Assembly: GCA_965199915.1 (NCBI GenBank) | Contig: OZ241348.1 | Location: 1,922,001-1,986,000 of the forward strand | Length of the DNA stretch: 64,000 nucleotides | Reading direction: 5' to 3' | From: VXYL01 sp965199915 | GTDB lineage: Bacteria; Pseudomonadota; Gammaproteobacteria; Pseudomonadales; Azotimanducaceae | Program-made: the position numbers and the translations under genes | In this document: piece after piece, positions 16,342-25,902 of the stretch | Position numbering within the stretch: position 1 is the first letter of the stretch | Layout of the letters: every line of letters starts with the position of its first letter | Notes under the pieces: model-generated | What the model saw: the letters and a program-made list of their open reading frames with translations, nothing else | What the model was told of the DNA's origin: nothing | The model's database searches: none

Positions 16342-17648
16342 AAGCGATGGTCGTGGGCGGCGGCGGCCGCGAGCATGCCTTGGCGTGGGCGCTGGCCGTG
16401 TCGCCGCGGACTGAGCGCGTGTTCGTGGCGCCGGGCAACGCCGGCACCGCGCGCGAGGCGGCGGACGCCGCCGGGCCGGGGCGGAAGATCCGCAATGCGG
16501 ACTTGGCGCCGGACGACTTCGATGCCTTGGCGCGGTTCGCCGAGCGGGAAGCCGTCGCGCTCACCGTCATCGGCCCGGAAGCGCCGCTGGTGGCCGGGGT
16601 GCGCGACTATTTCGACGCACGCGGGCTGGTCTGTTTTGGGCCGTCGAAGGCGGCGGCGCGGCTGGAGGCGTCCAAGGCGTTCGCCAAAGCGTTCATGAAC
16701 CGGCACGGCATCCCCACGGCGGCGAGTCAAACGTTCTCCGACGCCGATGCCGCCGCGCGCCACATTCGCGCCCGCGGCGCCCCCATCGTGGTGAAGGCCG
16801 ACGGGCTTGCCGCGGGCAAGGGCGTGGTGGTGGCCCGCGACGACGCCGAGGAAGCGGTGGCGGCCGCGGTCGCCATGTTGTCCGGGGAGCGATTCGGCGC
16901 CGCCGGGCGGCAGGTGGTGGTGGAGGAGTTCCTGGCGGGCGAGGAGGCCAGTTTCATCTGTGCTTGCGACGGCGCGCGGGCGGTGCCGTTCGCCACGTCC
17001 CAAGACCACAAGCCCCGCGACGAGGGCGACCGCGGCCCCAACACCGGCGGCATGGGGGCGTATTCGCCGGCGCCGGTGGTTTCCGAGCAGGTGTACAAGC
17101 GGGTCATGGCGGAAGTGGTGCGGCCCACGTTGGCGGGCATGGCGGCCGAGGGCATGCCCTATCAAGGCTTCCTGTACGCGGGGTTGATGGTGGCGCCGGA
17201 TGGCGGCGTGCACGTGGTGGAGTTCAACTGCCGCTTCGGCGACCCGGAGGCGCAGCCGGTGCTCTTTCGGCTCCGCTCGGATCTGGCGGAGGTTTGCCTG
17301 CGCGCGGTGCGCGGCGCGCTGAAGAACCAGACGCTCGATTGGGATCCGCGCCCCGCCCTCGGCGTGGTGCTTGCCGCCGGCGGCTATCCGGGCGCATACG
17401 CGAGCGGGCACGCCATTGCCGGATTGCCGGACGAGACGCCGCACACCAAGGTCTTCCACGCCGGCACCGCCGAGCGGGCCGGGCAGGTGGTGACAACGGG
17501 CGGCCGCGTGTTGTGCGTGGTGGGCGTGGGGGAGGACCACTCCGAAGCCGCGCGCCGGGCGTACGGCCGCGCCGGGCGCATACGCTGGCGCGACATGTAT
17601 TACCGCCGGGATATAGGATTTCGCACGCTAAATCGAGCAAATATCTGA
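16338..17648 (+). CDS. purD: Phosphoribosylamine--glycine ligase
   Basis: The 436-residue enzyme is full length for PurD. It starts MKAMVVGGGGREHALAWAL, has the ATP-grasp segments VVKADGLAAGKGV, SQDHKPRDEGDRGPNTGGMG and VVEFNCRFGDPEAQ, and ends with the small C-terminal domain. It catalyses step 2 of purine synthesis, joining glycine to phosphoribosylamine with ATP. It is co-transcribed with the truncated purH. The last 20 or so residues after RAGRIRW look slightly extended (DIGFRTLNRANI). Confidence 0.95.
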   Translation: MKAMVVGGGGREHALAWALAVSPRTERVFVAPGNAGTAREAADAAGPGRKIRNADLAPDDFDALARFAEREAVALTVIGPEAPLVAGVRDYFDARGLVCFGPSKAAARLEASKAFAKAFMNRHGIPTAASQTFSDADAAARHIRARGAPIVVKADGLAAGKGVVVARDDAEEAVAAAVAMLSGERFGAAGRQVVVEEFLAGEEASFICACDGARAVPFATSQDHKPRDEGDRGPNTGGMGAYSPAPVVSEQVYKRVMAEVVRPTLAGMAAEGMPYQGFLYAGLMVAPDGGVHVVEFNCRFGDPEAQPVLFRLRSDLAEVCLRAVRGALKNQTLDWDPRPALGVVLAAGGYPGAYASGHAIAGLPDETPHTKVFHAGTAERAGQVVTTGGRVLCVVGVGEDHSEAARRAYGRAGRIRWRDMYYRRDIGFRTLNRANI

Positions 17649-17789
17649 CGTCCCGCAACGTCGCGAGCAGGCACGATACGGGCTGCGCCGGACGCACCCG
17701 GCCTGTCAGATCGCCGCCGAGCCGGTGCGGCGGCCACCTGAAGGGCGCTTCGCAAGGCGCGCACTTGGCTAGGAGAGAAGGAGAACGCC

Positions 17790-18668
17790 ATGCGGGACAC
17801 ATTGAAGCGACTCGCGCCATTTCGCGCTTTGGACGACGCGGCGCTCGCCGTTGTCGAACGCCACGCCCGGCGGTTGCGCCTGCCCGCGCATCGTTGGCTG
17901 TTGCGTGGCGGCGGGCGGCTGAGCCGCGAGATGTTCCTCTTGCGCGGCACTGTGGTCGCGCGGCGGAACGGCGCCGTCGAACAGCGCGACGAGGCGGCGC
18001 TCGGCGGCGCCTCCATCAACGCCTGGGCGGCCGGCGCGAGCGATCTTTCCACCCTGACCGAGGCGGATCTCGTGTCCGTGGAGCTGGAGCCGATTCGTCT
18101 CCTGCTCGATGGCGCGGCTGCCGCCGGTGGCGCCGCGGCGCGGCCCGAAGTCGCTGGCGTGGACGACTGGATGCACCTGCTCCTGCAAGGGCCGGTGATG
18201 CGTTGGTTCTCGCCCGGGGCTTGGGCGCGGGTTCTGCGCGCCGGCCGGCTGCGGCAGGTGCGGCAGGGCGAGCGGGTGGTGGCGCGGGGCGAGATAGCGA
18301 CGAGCGTTTTCGTGGTGGCGCGCGGCGTGGCGGAGGCCGCCGGGCGGGAGTTCCTGCCGGGGGATTTCTTCGGCGAAGAGTCCGCTCTGGGGCGCTGCCC
18401 GTGCGCCGAGGACGTGCGCATGCGGACCGACGGAGCAGTGGTGTGTTTCGCCCGCGCCGATCTTGTGGAGCTGGCGGCGAACTACGCGCCGCCGCGCATG
18501 GATCCGCCCCCGCGCCGCTTGGATCTGGACGCCGTGCCCACCGCGGGCGAGGAGGCCGCGATCGCGGATTTGGATGCCGGTTTGGCCGTCGCCGTGCGCT
18601 GCTCGGACGCGGCGCGGCGCTTAATGGTGGCCACGCGCCTGATGCGGCGCGGATTCCACGTCGTGTAA
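17790..18668 (+). CDS. Cyclic nucleotide-binding-like protein with rhodanese-like tail
   Basis: ATG 17790 follows a good AGGAGAAGGAGAA site. The 292-residue protein holds two degenerate cNMP-binding folds: residues about 8-110 (LKRLAPFRALDDAALAVV...) and about 135-225 (RQGERVVARGE, FLPGDFFGEESALG). The C terminus (AVAVRCSDAARRLMVATRLM) resembles the active-site end of a rhodanese domain, but the cysteine loop is not typical and the domain is cut short. There is no HTH, so it is not a CRP-type regulator. It may be a sensor or regulatory subunit; the ligand is unknown. Confidence 0.65.
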   Translation: MRDTLKRLAPFRALDDAALAVVERHARRLRLPAHRWLLRGGGRLSREMFLLRGTVVARRNGAVEQRDEAALGGASINAWAAGASDLSTLTEADLVSVELEPIRLLLDGAAAAGGAAARPEVAGVDDWMHLLLQGPVMRWFSPGAWARVLRAGRLRQVRQGERVVARGEIATSVFVVARGVAEAAGREFLPGDFFGEESALGRCPCAEDVRMRTDGAVVCFARADLVELAANYAPPRMDPPPRRLDLDAVPTAGEEAAIADLDAGLAVAVRCSDAARRLMVATRLMRRGFHVV

Positions 18669-18715
18669 GGCCGCAACGGAAGCGCCGCTCCACGATGGGG
18701 GGTCGAACGCCGCGG

Positions 18716-20128
18716 TCAGCATGGTCCGCGGCTTGCGGCCAGCGCCCGCCGGCGTCGGTGCCGCTGCACGTCCCAAGCGCCGGCGAGCAGGATGGCGCCG
18801 AACTCGACTGGCCGCACCCAAACCGGTTGCTCGTGCGGCCCCAACTGGAAGTCGCCCAGATGCAGGCCCGTGACGTAGGAGAGCAGCACGGCCACGGAGG
18901 CGGTCCATGCCCAGGCGCTGCGGTGCGCCACCGCGAACGGCAACAACCAAATCAGATACCAAGGGTTGATGACCGGCCCTAGGAACAACAGTGCGCCGAC
19001 GATCCAATCGCCACGCGGCACGGCGTCCCGCGAGCGCCGATGCCGCGCGAGGCACCACCACCAGAATGCGCCAAACGCGACGCCGGCGAGAACGCGGGCG
19101 TGCAAATCCGCCAGCGCGAGGGCAAACACGTCGAACAACGCGGCGTTGAATTTCCACTCCAAAGCGAATGTCCAGAGCGTCTCCGCCTCGCCGCCGCTCC
19201 AGAACACGAAGGGCAGGCGCACCAGCGCCAGCACGCTTGCGAACGACATCCAATGCGGCCAGCGGCCGCGCGCCAGCACGAGTGGCGCGAGCAGGAGGGC
19301 GAACACCTTGGTGCCCGCCGCCAGCCCCAGGACAAGCGCCGTCGCGTGCAGACGCCCCTCCCGCGCGAGCACCATGGCCGCCACCAGCAGGCACACGCCG
19401 AAGCCGTCCGGATGGGCCGTGAAGGCGATTTCCTTCACCACCAGCGGACACCAGGCGTAGAGGAGCACGGCGCGCGGCGGCGCCAAGCGCAGCAGCAGCG
19501 CGATGGTGGCGACATCGGTCAAGACGAGAATGGTCTGCAAGGGCAACACGTTCGCCGGGCGCACCGCGTAGGCGAGCAGAAAGAGAAACTGCGTGACCGG
19601 CCCGTAGATGGTGGGCAGTTCGGGATAGTTGATGCGGTCGAGTACGCGGCGAAAGCTCTCCGGCACGGTGTCGTTGTCGAAGAACTCCTCCGGGGCGCGG
19701 CCGTAGGGGGAGCCGTCGGTCGCGAAACGAAAGCCGTCCCAGAGGTAGCGGTAGAAGTCGTCCTCGAACAGCGGCCCGCCGAGGAGCCCGCAAACGCGGA
19801 ACAGCACCGCCCAGAGAACCATCCGCAGAACGGGAAAGGGCGCCGCTTCGCGCGCGCGTCCAGGCCCGGGCCGCGAGAGAAAATACAGCGCGAAAGTCGC
19901 GAGCGCCGTCCAAGCGACGATGGCGAAGAACGCCGTGAGCGGTGGTTCGCCCGGCTGACGCGCCAGCCACGCCAGTGCGCCGTAGCCGAGCAGGCAACAA
20001 ACGCCGGCGGCGTCCACCCGCGTGAACCACGGCGCAAAGGCCACCGGCTGGCGCCGGAGCGCCGCGCCACGACAATGTGTTGTCAGTGGGCGAGGCGACG
20101 ACAACGAACGTGCCATTTGCCACGTCAA
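18716..20128 (-). CDS. GT-C polyprenyl-phosphate-sugar glycosyltransferase-like membrane protein
   Basis: The 470-residue polytopic protein has the conserved luminal motif EDDFYRYLWDGFRFATDGSPY near residues 121-141, characteristic of GT-C mannosyltransferase-like enzymes (GT87/DUF2029 group). The middle also has YGPVTQFLFLLAY and PLVVKEIAFTAHPDG, and NPWYLIWLLPF is near the C terminus. Ten or more hydrophobic helices are visible. It probably transfers mannose or another sugar from a lipid carrier on the periplasmic side. An internal Met may be the true start since the first 30 residues are not hydrophobic. It ends about 48 bases from the convergent cyclic-nucleotide gene. Confidence 0.8.
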   Translation of the reverse strand: MTWQMARSLSSPRPLTTHCRGAALRRQPVAFAPWFTRVDAAGVCCLLGYGALAWLARQPGEPPLTAFFAIVAWTALATFALYFLSRPGPGRAREAAPFPVLRMVLWAVLFRVCGLLGGPLFEDDFYRYLWDGFRFATDGSPYGRAPEEFFDNDTVPESFRRVLDRINYPELPTIYGPVTQFLFLLAYAVRPANVLPLQTILVLTDVATIALLLRLAPPRAVLLYAWCPLVVKEIAFTAHPDGFGVCLLVAAMVLAREGRLHATALVLGLAAGTKVFALLLAPLVLARGRWPHWMSFASVLALVRLPFVFWSGGEAETLWTFALEWKFNAALFDVFALALADLHARVLAGVAFGAFWWWCLARHRRSRDAVPRGDWIVGALLFLGPVINPWYLIWLLPFAVAHRSAWAWTASVAVLLSYVTGLHLGDFQLGPHEQPVWVRPVEFGAILLAGAWDVQRHRRRRALAASRGPC

Positions 20129-20157
20129 CTCGGAATCGAACCGCTACGTTGAAGAGC

Positions 20158-21900
20158 TCAGAAAGCGGCAACGCTCGCTCGGACGGTTCGACAGGCGGGC
20201 ACCGGCGAGCCGCGGCACCGCTCCACGTAAGTGAACGTGGCGGTCTGCGGCGTCAAAACGCAATTGGCCGGATTGCTCTCGGGCAGCGAGAACCGCCAGC
20301 GGCGCACTTCGGCCGCCGTGTCCGCAGCCAAGTTCGCCCAGTCGCCTTGCCCAACGTTCGGAGCGCCGGCGTTGGCGTCCACGGCGGCGTCCACGGCGCG
20401 CCCTTGCTCGTCCACCGTGTAGCGCACATGCACCACCGCGGCGCCGTAGTTGACCCGACGCCCGCCCGGATAGCCTCCCGGCGCCAGCGACGCTTCGAAT
20501 TCGGGTTTGAGCGCGATGGCGCAAGCCGTCGTTGGCGGAGCAAGCGTGTCCGCAAGCTGTGGCGCGGGCACAGGAGGCTCTGCCGCAACATCGGCAGCTG
20601 GCGCTGCGGGCACGGCGGGCGAAGGCGGTTCGGCGGGATCCGCGCGGGGAGGGGCCGGCGTCGAGTCGCCGCTCGCAATGTCCGTTGCCGGCGAACGATT
20701 GCTGGGCGGATCGGCCGGAGCGGACGCCGGGCCGGGCCGGACTGGGGCGGATCGCGCGACCGGCGGCGCGTCGAAGTCCAGATCCGCCAATGCCAATTCC
20801 CTTTGCGCCGCCGCCTTGCGCCGCTTCTCAGTGGCTTCGAGGACCGCGGCGATGTCCCGGGTCAGTTCTTCTCTCGGCGTCACCATGAGCCGCGGCGCTT
20901 CCATGACCGGCACCCGGGGCAACTCCACGAAATCCACTTCCGCTTGGTGGGTTTCAAAGTAGCGGCGCCAAAAGGTCTGGTGGGCGTAGCGGGGACGCAA
21001 CGACTCGGTGACGCGCCGCCGCGGCGGGTAGAACACCTTGACGCGCAAACGCTGTGCCTCCGGCAGCGCGGCACCCGCCGGCAAGGATGTTCCGCGTTCG
21101 GCTTGCCGGGACGAGAACGTGGCGAAACTCCAACCAGTCCATCCCAAGTCCAAATGCGAATACCAGTGCGCATGTTGAAGCATGTCGGAGAAAACATACA
21201 AACGCCATGGCCTGGGTTGGCTGAGGAAAGCCGCCAGGGTGTGCTCCAGCGCTTCGATCAGATAGGCGTTGGCGACCACGCGCGGTGCCTTCGCGGCCAA
21301 TTGGTCAATGCGTGCCTGCGCCGCGTCTCGCCGCATGCAAAAACCGCTGGCGAGATCGCGCACGCGCTGGGAGACTTGCGCCGGCAACTCGTCGCAATCG
21401 CGGTCACCTTGGCCTTGATCCTTCGCGGCGCGGATGACGATTTCCGCCTCGCTGTACGGCTTGCAGAATCTGTCGAGCAAACGCCTTGGAGCGGCGGCGT
21501 CGTCGGTGACGGCGTAGACCTGCAGTTCCACTCCCGCCGTCAGATCGCGCGCCAAATCGCGCAGCGATCGGCCCGGCGCGGTGGCATCGCCGAGCGGCTT
21601 GCGCAAATCCAGAAGATAGACGGCGCTGCCGGTGATTTGTCGCTCTTCCAACGAGCAGAGATCCGCGTCCAGAGCGTGAGCGACATCATGGTCGCCGGCC
21701 GGCGCGTTGAAAACGAAGAAGCCGCCGGCCGCCAAAGCGACTGCGAACAAGGGCAACACGACGAACCGACGCAGTCCGCGGGTTGCGTTTACGGATACGC
21801 GTTGCGCCAAGCGAACGGCCCCCAAACCCCCGCCATTGGGATGAGCGCGCACCCTGCACGACAAATCCGCGCATGTCAATGCTGGGCGCATCCACCTCAT
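20158..21900 (-). CDS. Membrane-anchored protein with C-terminal TonB-like domain
   Basis: The 580-residue product has one membrane segment near residues 45-65 (RFVVLPLFAVALAAGGFFVF). It is followed by a region that may fold like a von Willebrand-type domain (GSAVYLLDLRKPLGD), a Pro/Ala-rich linker, and a C-terminal TonB_C-like domain (VNYGAAVVHVRYTVDEQGR with WRFSLPESNPANC). TonB_C domains without ExbBD partners are common in periplasmic proteins of unknown role. The precise start is uncertain because several in-frame starts precede the membrane helix. It lies upstream of and in the same direction as the GT-C gene, and is divergent from dapA. Confidence 0.6.
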   Translation of the reverse strand: MRWMRPALTCADLSCRVRAHPNGGGLGAVRLAQRVSVNATRGLRRFVVLPLFAVALAAGGFFVFNAPAGDHDVAHALDADLCSLEERQITGSAVYLLDLRKPLGDATAPGRSLRDLARDLTAGVELQVYAVTDDAAAPRRLLDRFCKPYSEAEIVIRAAKDQGQGDRDCDELPAQVSQRVRDLASGFCMRRDAAQARIDQLAAKAPRVVANAYLIEALEHTLAAFLSQPRPWRLYVFSDMLQHAHWYSHLDLGWTGWSFATFSSRQAERGTSLPAGAALPEAQRLRVKVFYPPRRRVTESLRPRYAHQTFWRRYFETHQAEVDFVELPRVPVMEAPRLMVTPREELTRDIAAVLEATEKRRKAAAQRELALADLDFDAPPVARSAPVRPGPASAPADPPSNRSPATDIASGDSTPAPPRADPAEPPSPAVPAAPAADVAAEPPVPAPQLADTLAPPTTACAIALKPEFEASLAPGGYPGGRRVNYGAAVVHVRYTVDEQGRAVDAAVDANAGAPNVGQGDWANLAADTAAEVRRWRFSLPESNPANCVLTPQTATFTYVERCRGSPVPACRTVRASVAAF

Positions 21901-22058
21901 CCACCTACGGCGCGTTCCACGAAGACACTTCGGTTTGCTCGCAACTCCGTGTCTTTCGCAAATCCAACTCCCTCGTCGCCGCTTGCGTCCACTTCAGGTA
22001 GTCATGCCGTCTTTGCGTTACCATGCCTCCGTTTGGGTCAATCGTCGTTGGGGAGTTC

Positions 22059-22949
22059 ATGTCGGCAACGGAAGACATCAAAGGCAGCTTGGTGGCGTTG
22101 GTGACGCCGATGAAGCCTTCCGGCGCGGTCGATTGGAAAGCGCTGGACGGCCTCATCGACTGGCACTTGGAATCCGGCACGAACGGCATAGTGCCGGTGG
22201 GCACCACTGGTGAATCGGCCACGCTGTCGGTGCGCGAGCATCGGGAGGTGATCGCCGCCACCGTGCGCCGCGTGAACGGCCGCGTTCCGGTGGTGGCCGG
22301 CACGGGCGCCAACGCCACCGCCGAAGCGATCGAATACACCAAGGCGGCGCGGGACGATGGCGCGGATTACTGCCTTTCCGTGACTCCGTACTACAACAAG
22401 CCGCCGCAAGAGGGCCTCTATCGACACTACTGCGCCATCGCCGAAGCCGTCGATCTGCCCATGGTGCTCTACAACGTGCCGCCGCGCACGGCGTGCGACA
22501 TGCGGGCGGAAACGGTGGCGCGTCTTGCCCAAGTGGACAGCATCGTCGGCATCAAAGAGGCGAGCGGCGATGCCGATCGCGTGGCGGAGATCAAGGCGCT
22601 GGCGCCGGAGGACTTTGTGCTGCTTTCCGGCGAGGACGCGCAGACGCTCGCCATGGCCCGGCACGGCGCGCGCGGCGCGATCTCGGTGACGGCGAACGTG
22701 TTGCCGGAGCGCATGGCGGCGTTCTGCGCCGCTTTTCTCGGCGGCGATTTCGACGCGGCGGAACGCATCGACGCGCAATTGCAGTCGGTTCACGAGATCC
22801 TCTTCGTGGAAACCAGTCCCATTCCCACCAAGTGGGCGTTGGCGGCGGCGGGGCGCATCGACGCCGGCATTCGGCTGCCGTTGGTGGAACTCAGCGCCGC
22901 CGCGCAAGTCGAAGTGCGAAGCCGCTTGACCGCGCTCGGTGCTCTTTGA
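22059..22949 (+). CDS. dapA: 4-hydroxy-tetrahydrodipicolinate synthase
   Basis: I chose ATG 22059 (MSATEDIKGSLVALVTPM) because GGGAG lies eight bases upstream; the product has 296 residues. Signatures include GTTGESATL, YYNKPPQEG with the catalytic Tyr, YNVPPRT, and the Schiff-base lysine in GIKEASGD. It condenses pyruvate with aspartate semialdehyde in lysine and meso-diaminopimelate biosynthesis. The dapA-bamC order is the classical gammaproteobacterial one. Confidence 0.96.
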   Translation: MSATEDIKGSLVALVTPMKPSGAVDWKALDGLIDWHLESGTNGIVPVGTTGESATLSVREHREVIAATVRRVNGRVPVVAGTGANATAEAIEYTKAARDDGADYCLSVTPYYNKPPQEGLYRHYCAIAEAVDLPMVLYNVPPRTACDMRAETVARLAQVDSIVGIKEASGDADRVAEIKALAPEDFVLLSGEDAQTLAMARHGARGAISVTANVLPERMAAFCAAFLGGDFDAAERIDAQLQSVHEILFVETSPIPTKWALAAAGRIDAGIRLPLVELSAAAQVEVRSRLTALGAL

Positions 22950-22979
22950 GCGCCGGCGCGCCACAGGAGTTTTGCCCGG

Positions 22980-24065
22980 ATGTGTGACGAGATGCGGAGA
23001 GCGTTGCGCGCCGTCGGGGTTGCCGCGCTGTTGCTTGCGCCGAGCGGCTGCCGCTATCTCGCGGACGACGAAGGCATCTTCGTGAATCGTCGCGACGACT
23101 ACCTGCAGGCGCAGGTCGGCGCGCAATTGGAGGTGCCGCCGGAACTGACCAATGTGCGCATCGTGGACAGCTGGCCGATTCCCGACGCGCCGGGCAGCGC
23201 CGCCGCGAAAAACTACCCTGACGATCCGCCGCGCCCGGAAGTGTTCGTCGGCAGCGACATCGACGCGGTGAAAATACAAAAGCTCGGCGACCGGTCGTGG
23301 ATTGTTCTGCCGGACGCTCCGGAGCAGGTTTGGCCGCTGCTGAAGCAGTTCTTGGCGGACAACGGCGTCGCCATCGGCCGGGAAGACGCGCCGGCGGGTG
23401 TGATCGAGAGCAGATGGTTCGTCATCGCGGACCGCGACTACGACGACGTGGTGCGGGCGGCGATCCGCGCCGGCCAGATCGCGGGCGACACGAGCAGCGG
23501 CGCCATTCCAAGCCGCTACCGGGTGCAATTCCACGTCGAGCGCGGCATACGCCGCGGCTCCACGGAAGTGCATGTTGGCCATGAACGGATCGTTGGCAAT
23601 CGGACCGACTTGGCGGCGGCCTTGCCGCAGGTTCAGTCGGAAGTGACCGCCAAGCTCGCGGACTATTTCGCGCTCGGCGTGGCCGAAGCGGTGTCCATGG
23701 TGGGGCGCGACATCGCCTCCGAAAGCAAGGCGCAAGTGGTCAAGAACGCCAACGGCTATCCCTCGTTGCGTCTGAACGTGGATTTCGACCGCGCTTGGGC
23801 CACCGTGGGCCAAGCCTTGGAACGCGCCGAAGTCGCCATTGCCGAGCGCGACCGAGATGCCGCACGCTATCGCGCGGTGTTTTCCTCCGGCGACAAAACG
23901 GGTTGGCTGAAACGTCTCCGGCGCGGGGGTGGCGATGTGGTTGTGGTGATCCACCTCGTTCGCGAACAAGAGCGGGTGGTGGTGCGGGTGATGGACGAAG
24001 CCGGTGCGGCGCTGCCGGTGGATCTCGCCGAGCAGGTGTTGTTGACGCTACGCGAGTTCGCGTAA
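22980..24065 (+). CDS. bamC: Outer membrane assembly lipoprotein BamC
   Basis: The 361-residue protein has a lipoprotein signal with lipobox LLLAPSGC (Cys24), then an unstructured N-terminal stretch and two helix-grip-like domains typical of BamC/NlpB (for example RSWIVLPDAPEQVWPLLKQF near 110, and NGYPSLRLNVDFDRAWATVG near 255). BamC is a non-essential part of the BamABCDE complex that inserts outer-membrane proteins. The position 30 bases after dapA is as in Escherichia coli (dapA-bamC). The protein is about the usual length. Confidence 0.92.
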   Translation: MCDEMRRALRAVGVAALLLAPSGCRYLADDEGIFVNRRDDYLQAQVGAQLEVPPELTNVRIVDSWPIPDAPGSAAAKNYPDDPPRPEVFVGSDIDAVKIQKLGDRSWIVLPDAPEQVWPLLKQFLADNGVAIGREDAPAGVIESRWFVIADRDYDDVVRAAIRAGQIAGDTSSGAIPSRYRVQFHVERGIRRGSTEVHVGHERIVGNRTDLAAALPQVQSEVTAKLADYFALGVAEAVSMVGRDIASESKAQVVKNANGYPSLRLNVDFDRAWATVGQALERAEVAIAERDRDAARYRAVFSSGDKTGWLKRLRRGGGDVVVVIHLVREQERVVVRVMDEAGAALPVDLAEQVLLTLREFA

Positions 24066-24123
24066 ACGCCGTTCTGTTGCCAAAAAAGGCGCGCAGTCCG
24101 GAACTTCCGAACCCAATCGACGC

Positions 24124-25902
24124 CTACTCGAAGAACGGGTGCGCTGCCACAGGTGGTCGCGGCACGTCGCCAACCGGCTTGCGCAAGATCAGGTCCTCGA
24201 ACAACAAATCCGGGATGGCAATGGAAATCCAGGAAACGGGATCGCCGGCCTGCCCATGCACAAGGGTGAAGCGCGGCAGTAGATTCCACCGCGCCAGCGT
24301 CGTGTAGTGCGTCGCTTGGCGCGATGCCGCCACGATGTATTTGAAATCCGCAACGGCGAGCGGCGCGAGTTCGACGATGCGGACAAGCTCCTCGCGGCCA
24401 TCGGGAAACACCTTGTACGCCCCCGCCAACCGATCGGCGCGCAGTTCCTCATCGACGGCGGTCAGGAAGTTCGATCGGTGGAGTTTTTGTTCACTGGCGA
24501 TGCGCCGCACCAGAATGCCGAAGTCTTTGCCGGCCGCTTCCACCAAATCCAAGAGCATCGCTCGCAACGCCGGGCGATCCGGACGGTCGGGAGCGCTGCT
24601 GGTGACGACGAGATTGCTTGGCCGCGCCAGCGCCCCGCGCCGATTGCCGGTTGTTCCAGCAAGGCCGGGCACCGGGTGCCGTGTGCTGAGCAGCGTTTTC
24701 AGCACGCCGTTTTCGATCACCTTCGTCGCCGCCGCGGCTACGCCGTCGTCGTCCATCGCGTAGCCGCCAAGCCAGCGCTCGGCATCGCGCGCGGTCAACG
24801 AAGGATCGTCTACGACGCTGAGGAAGCGCGGCAAGACCCGGGTTCCCACGCGATCGCCAAACGGGTTGCGGTAGGCGGCTTCGCGCCAGCGGTTGTTGCC
24901 TTGAACGGGTTCGCGCAAAGCGCAGAGCCGCGGCGCAAAGGTCTGCAGAAACAGCTCCGCCGCCGCGGTGCCTTCAAACAGCACCGGGCCGCTATAGCGG
25001 CCCAAGCTCGCCGCCCCCTGCCGCGCGCCCAGCGTCTTCGCCATCGCCAGCACGTGGGCTTCCATGGCCGGCAAATCCGGAAGTTGGTCGAACGTCGGCG
25101 CGTAGAAGTCCTCGGCGTCTTCCAGCACATCGCCTTGAGGCGCTTGCGTCTTGGCGACGGCGGCGACCCGCGCCCAAGGCCGCACCTTCACGAACGAACT
25201 GCCTTCGCTGTTCACAAGATGCATGCGCACAACGCCGGCTTCGGCTTCGGCGTGCGATTTGTGGACGCCGGGCGTTTGCCGGAACACCGCCGAGAGTCGC
25301 CGCGCCAAGTTCGCCAAGGCGTCCGCGGGAACATTCAACGCGAACGGTTCGTCCGCCGCGACCACTGGCGGACGGGCGACGAAGTCCGGCGTATCGTCGC
25401 GTTGCTGGCTTTGCAGCGCCGCGCGTTTCGCGGTCAAGGTTTCCAAGGCGTTCTTGTAGGCTTCGTCCGTCGCCAGCCAAAGGTGGCGGCGCAGCTCGCG
25501 GTAGTCGTTGTCCAAAGGCAGTTCCGGATAGAACCAGCGGATTCGCGGGCCAAGGTAATTGGAGTTGTCCAGCGCCGGCTCGCCCACGCGCAACTCCACC
25601 GTCAATGCGCGCGTCTTGGAATCCGTGATCTCGCTGACGCCGCCAAACGCCGCCGTGGCGCCGCGCTTCTCCGTTTCGTCCACCCGGTAGGCTAGGAAGA
25701 ACGGCCCTTCCACATCGTCCATGCGCAACGCTTCCATGCTGCGGGCGAGTTCGTCGCGCAGCGCCCGCATGAGCACGCTGCCTTGCGTGTCTGCTCGCTG
25801 TTCGGCGGCTTCGGCAGCCGCTCCCGCCTCCGCGGACGCGGTGACGGCGAGCGGCGCGGCCAAGGCGCCGAAACACAACAGCAATCCAAACCGCGCCGTC
25901 AC
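24124..25902 (-). CDS. TldE/PmbA-like exported protein lacking the zinc motif
   Basis: The GTG at 25902 overlaps the stop of the upstream gene (GTGA) and gives a signal peptide (MTARFGLLLCFGALAAPLAV after initiation). The 592-residue product aligns by eye with the upstream TldD-like protein: same N-terminal helix (LARSMEALRMDD), same central repeats and LVVTSSAPDRP region. The HExxxH zinc site is replaced by a sequence without histidines (FEGTAAAELFLQTFAPRL), as in TldE/PmbA partners. It therefore most likely forms a heterodimeric metalloprotease with its neighbour. Export is unusual, since E. coli TldD/E are cytoplasmic. Confidence 0.8.
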   Translation of the reverse strand: MTARFGLLLCFGALAAPLAVTASAEAGAAAEAAEQRADTQGSVLMRALRDELARSMEALRMDDVEGPFFLAYRVDETEKRGATAAFGGVSEITDSKTRALTVELRVGEPALDNSNYLGPRIRWFYPELPLDNDYRELRRHLWLATDEAYKNALETLTAKRAALQSQQRDDTPDFVARPPVVAADEPFALNVPADALANLARRLSAVFRQTPGVHKSHAEAEAGVVRMHLVNSEGSSFVKVRPWARVAAVAKTQAPQGDVLEDAEDFYAPTFDQLPDLPAMEAHVLAMAKTLGARQGAASLGRYSGPVLFEGTAAAELFLQTFAPRLCALREPVQGNNRWREAAYRNPFGDRVGTRVLPRFLSVVDDPSLTARDAERWLGGYAMDDDGVAAAATKVIENGVLKTLLSTRHPVPGLAGTTGNRRGALARPSNLVVTSSAPDRPDRPALRAMLLDLVEAAGKDFGILVRRIASEQKLHRSNFLTAVDEELRADRLAGAYKVFPDGREELVRIVELAPLAVADFKYIVAASRQATHYTTLARWNLLPRFTLVHGQAGDPVSWISIAIPDLLFEDLILRKPVGDVPRPPVAAHPFFE

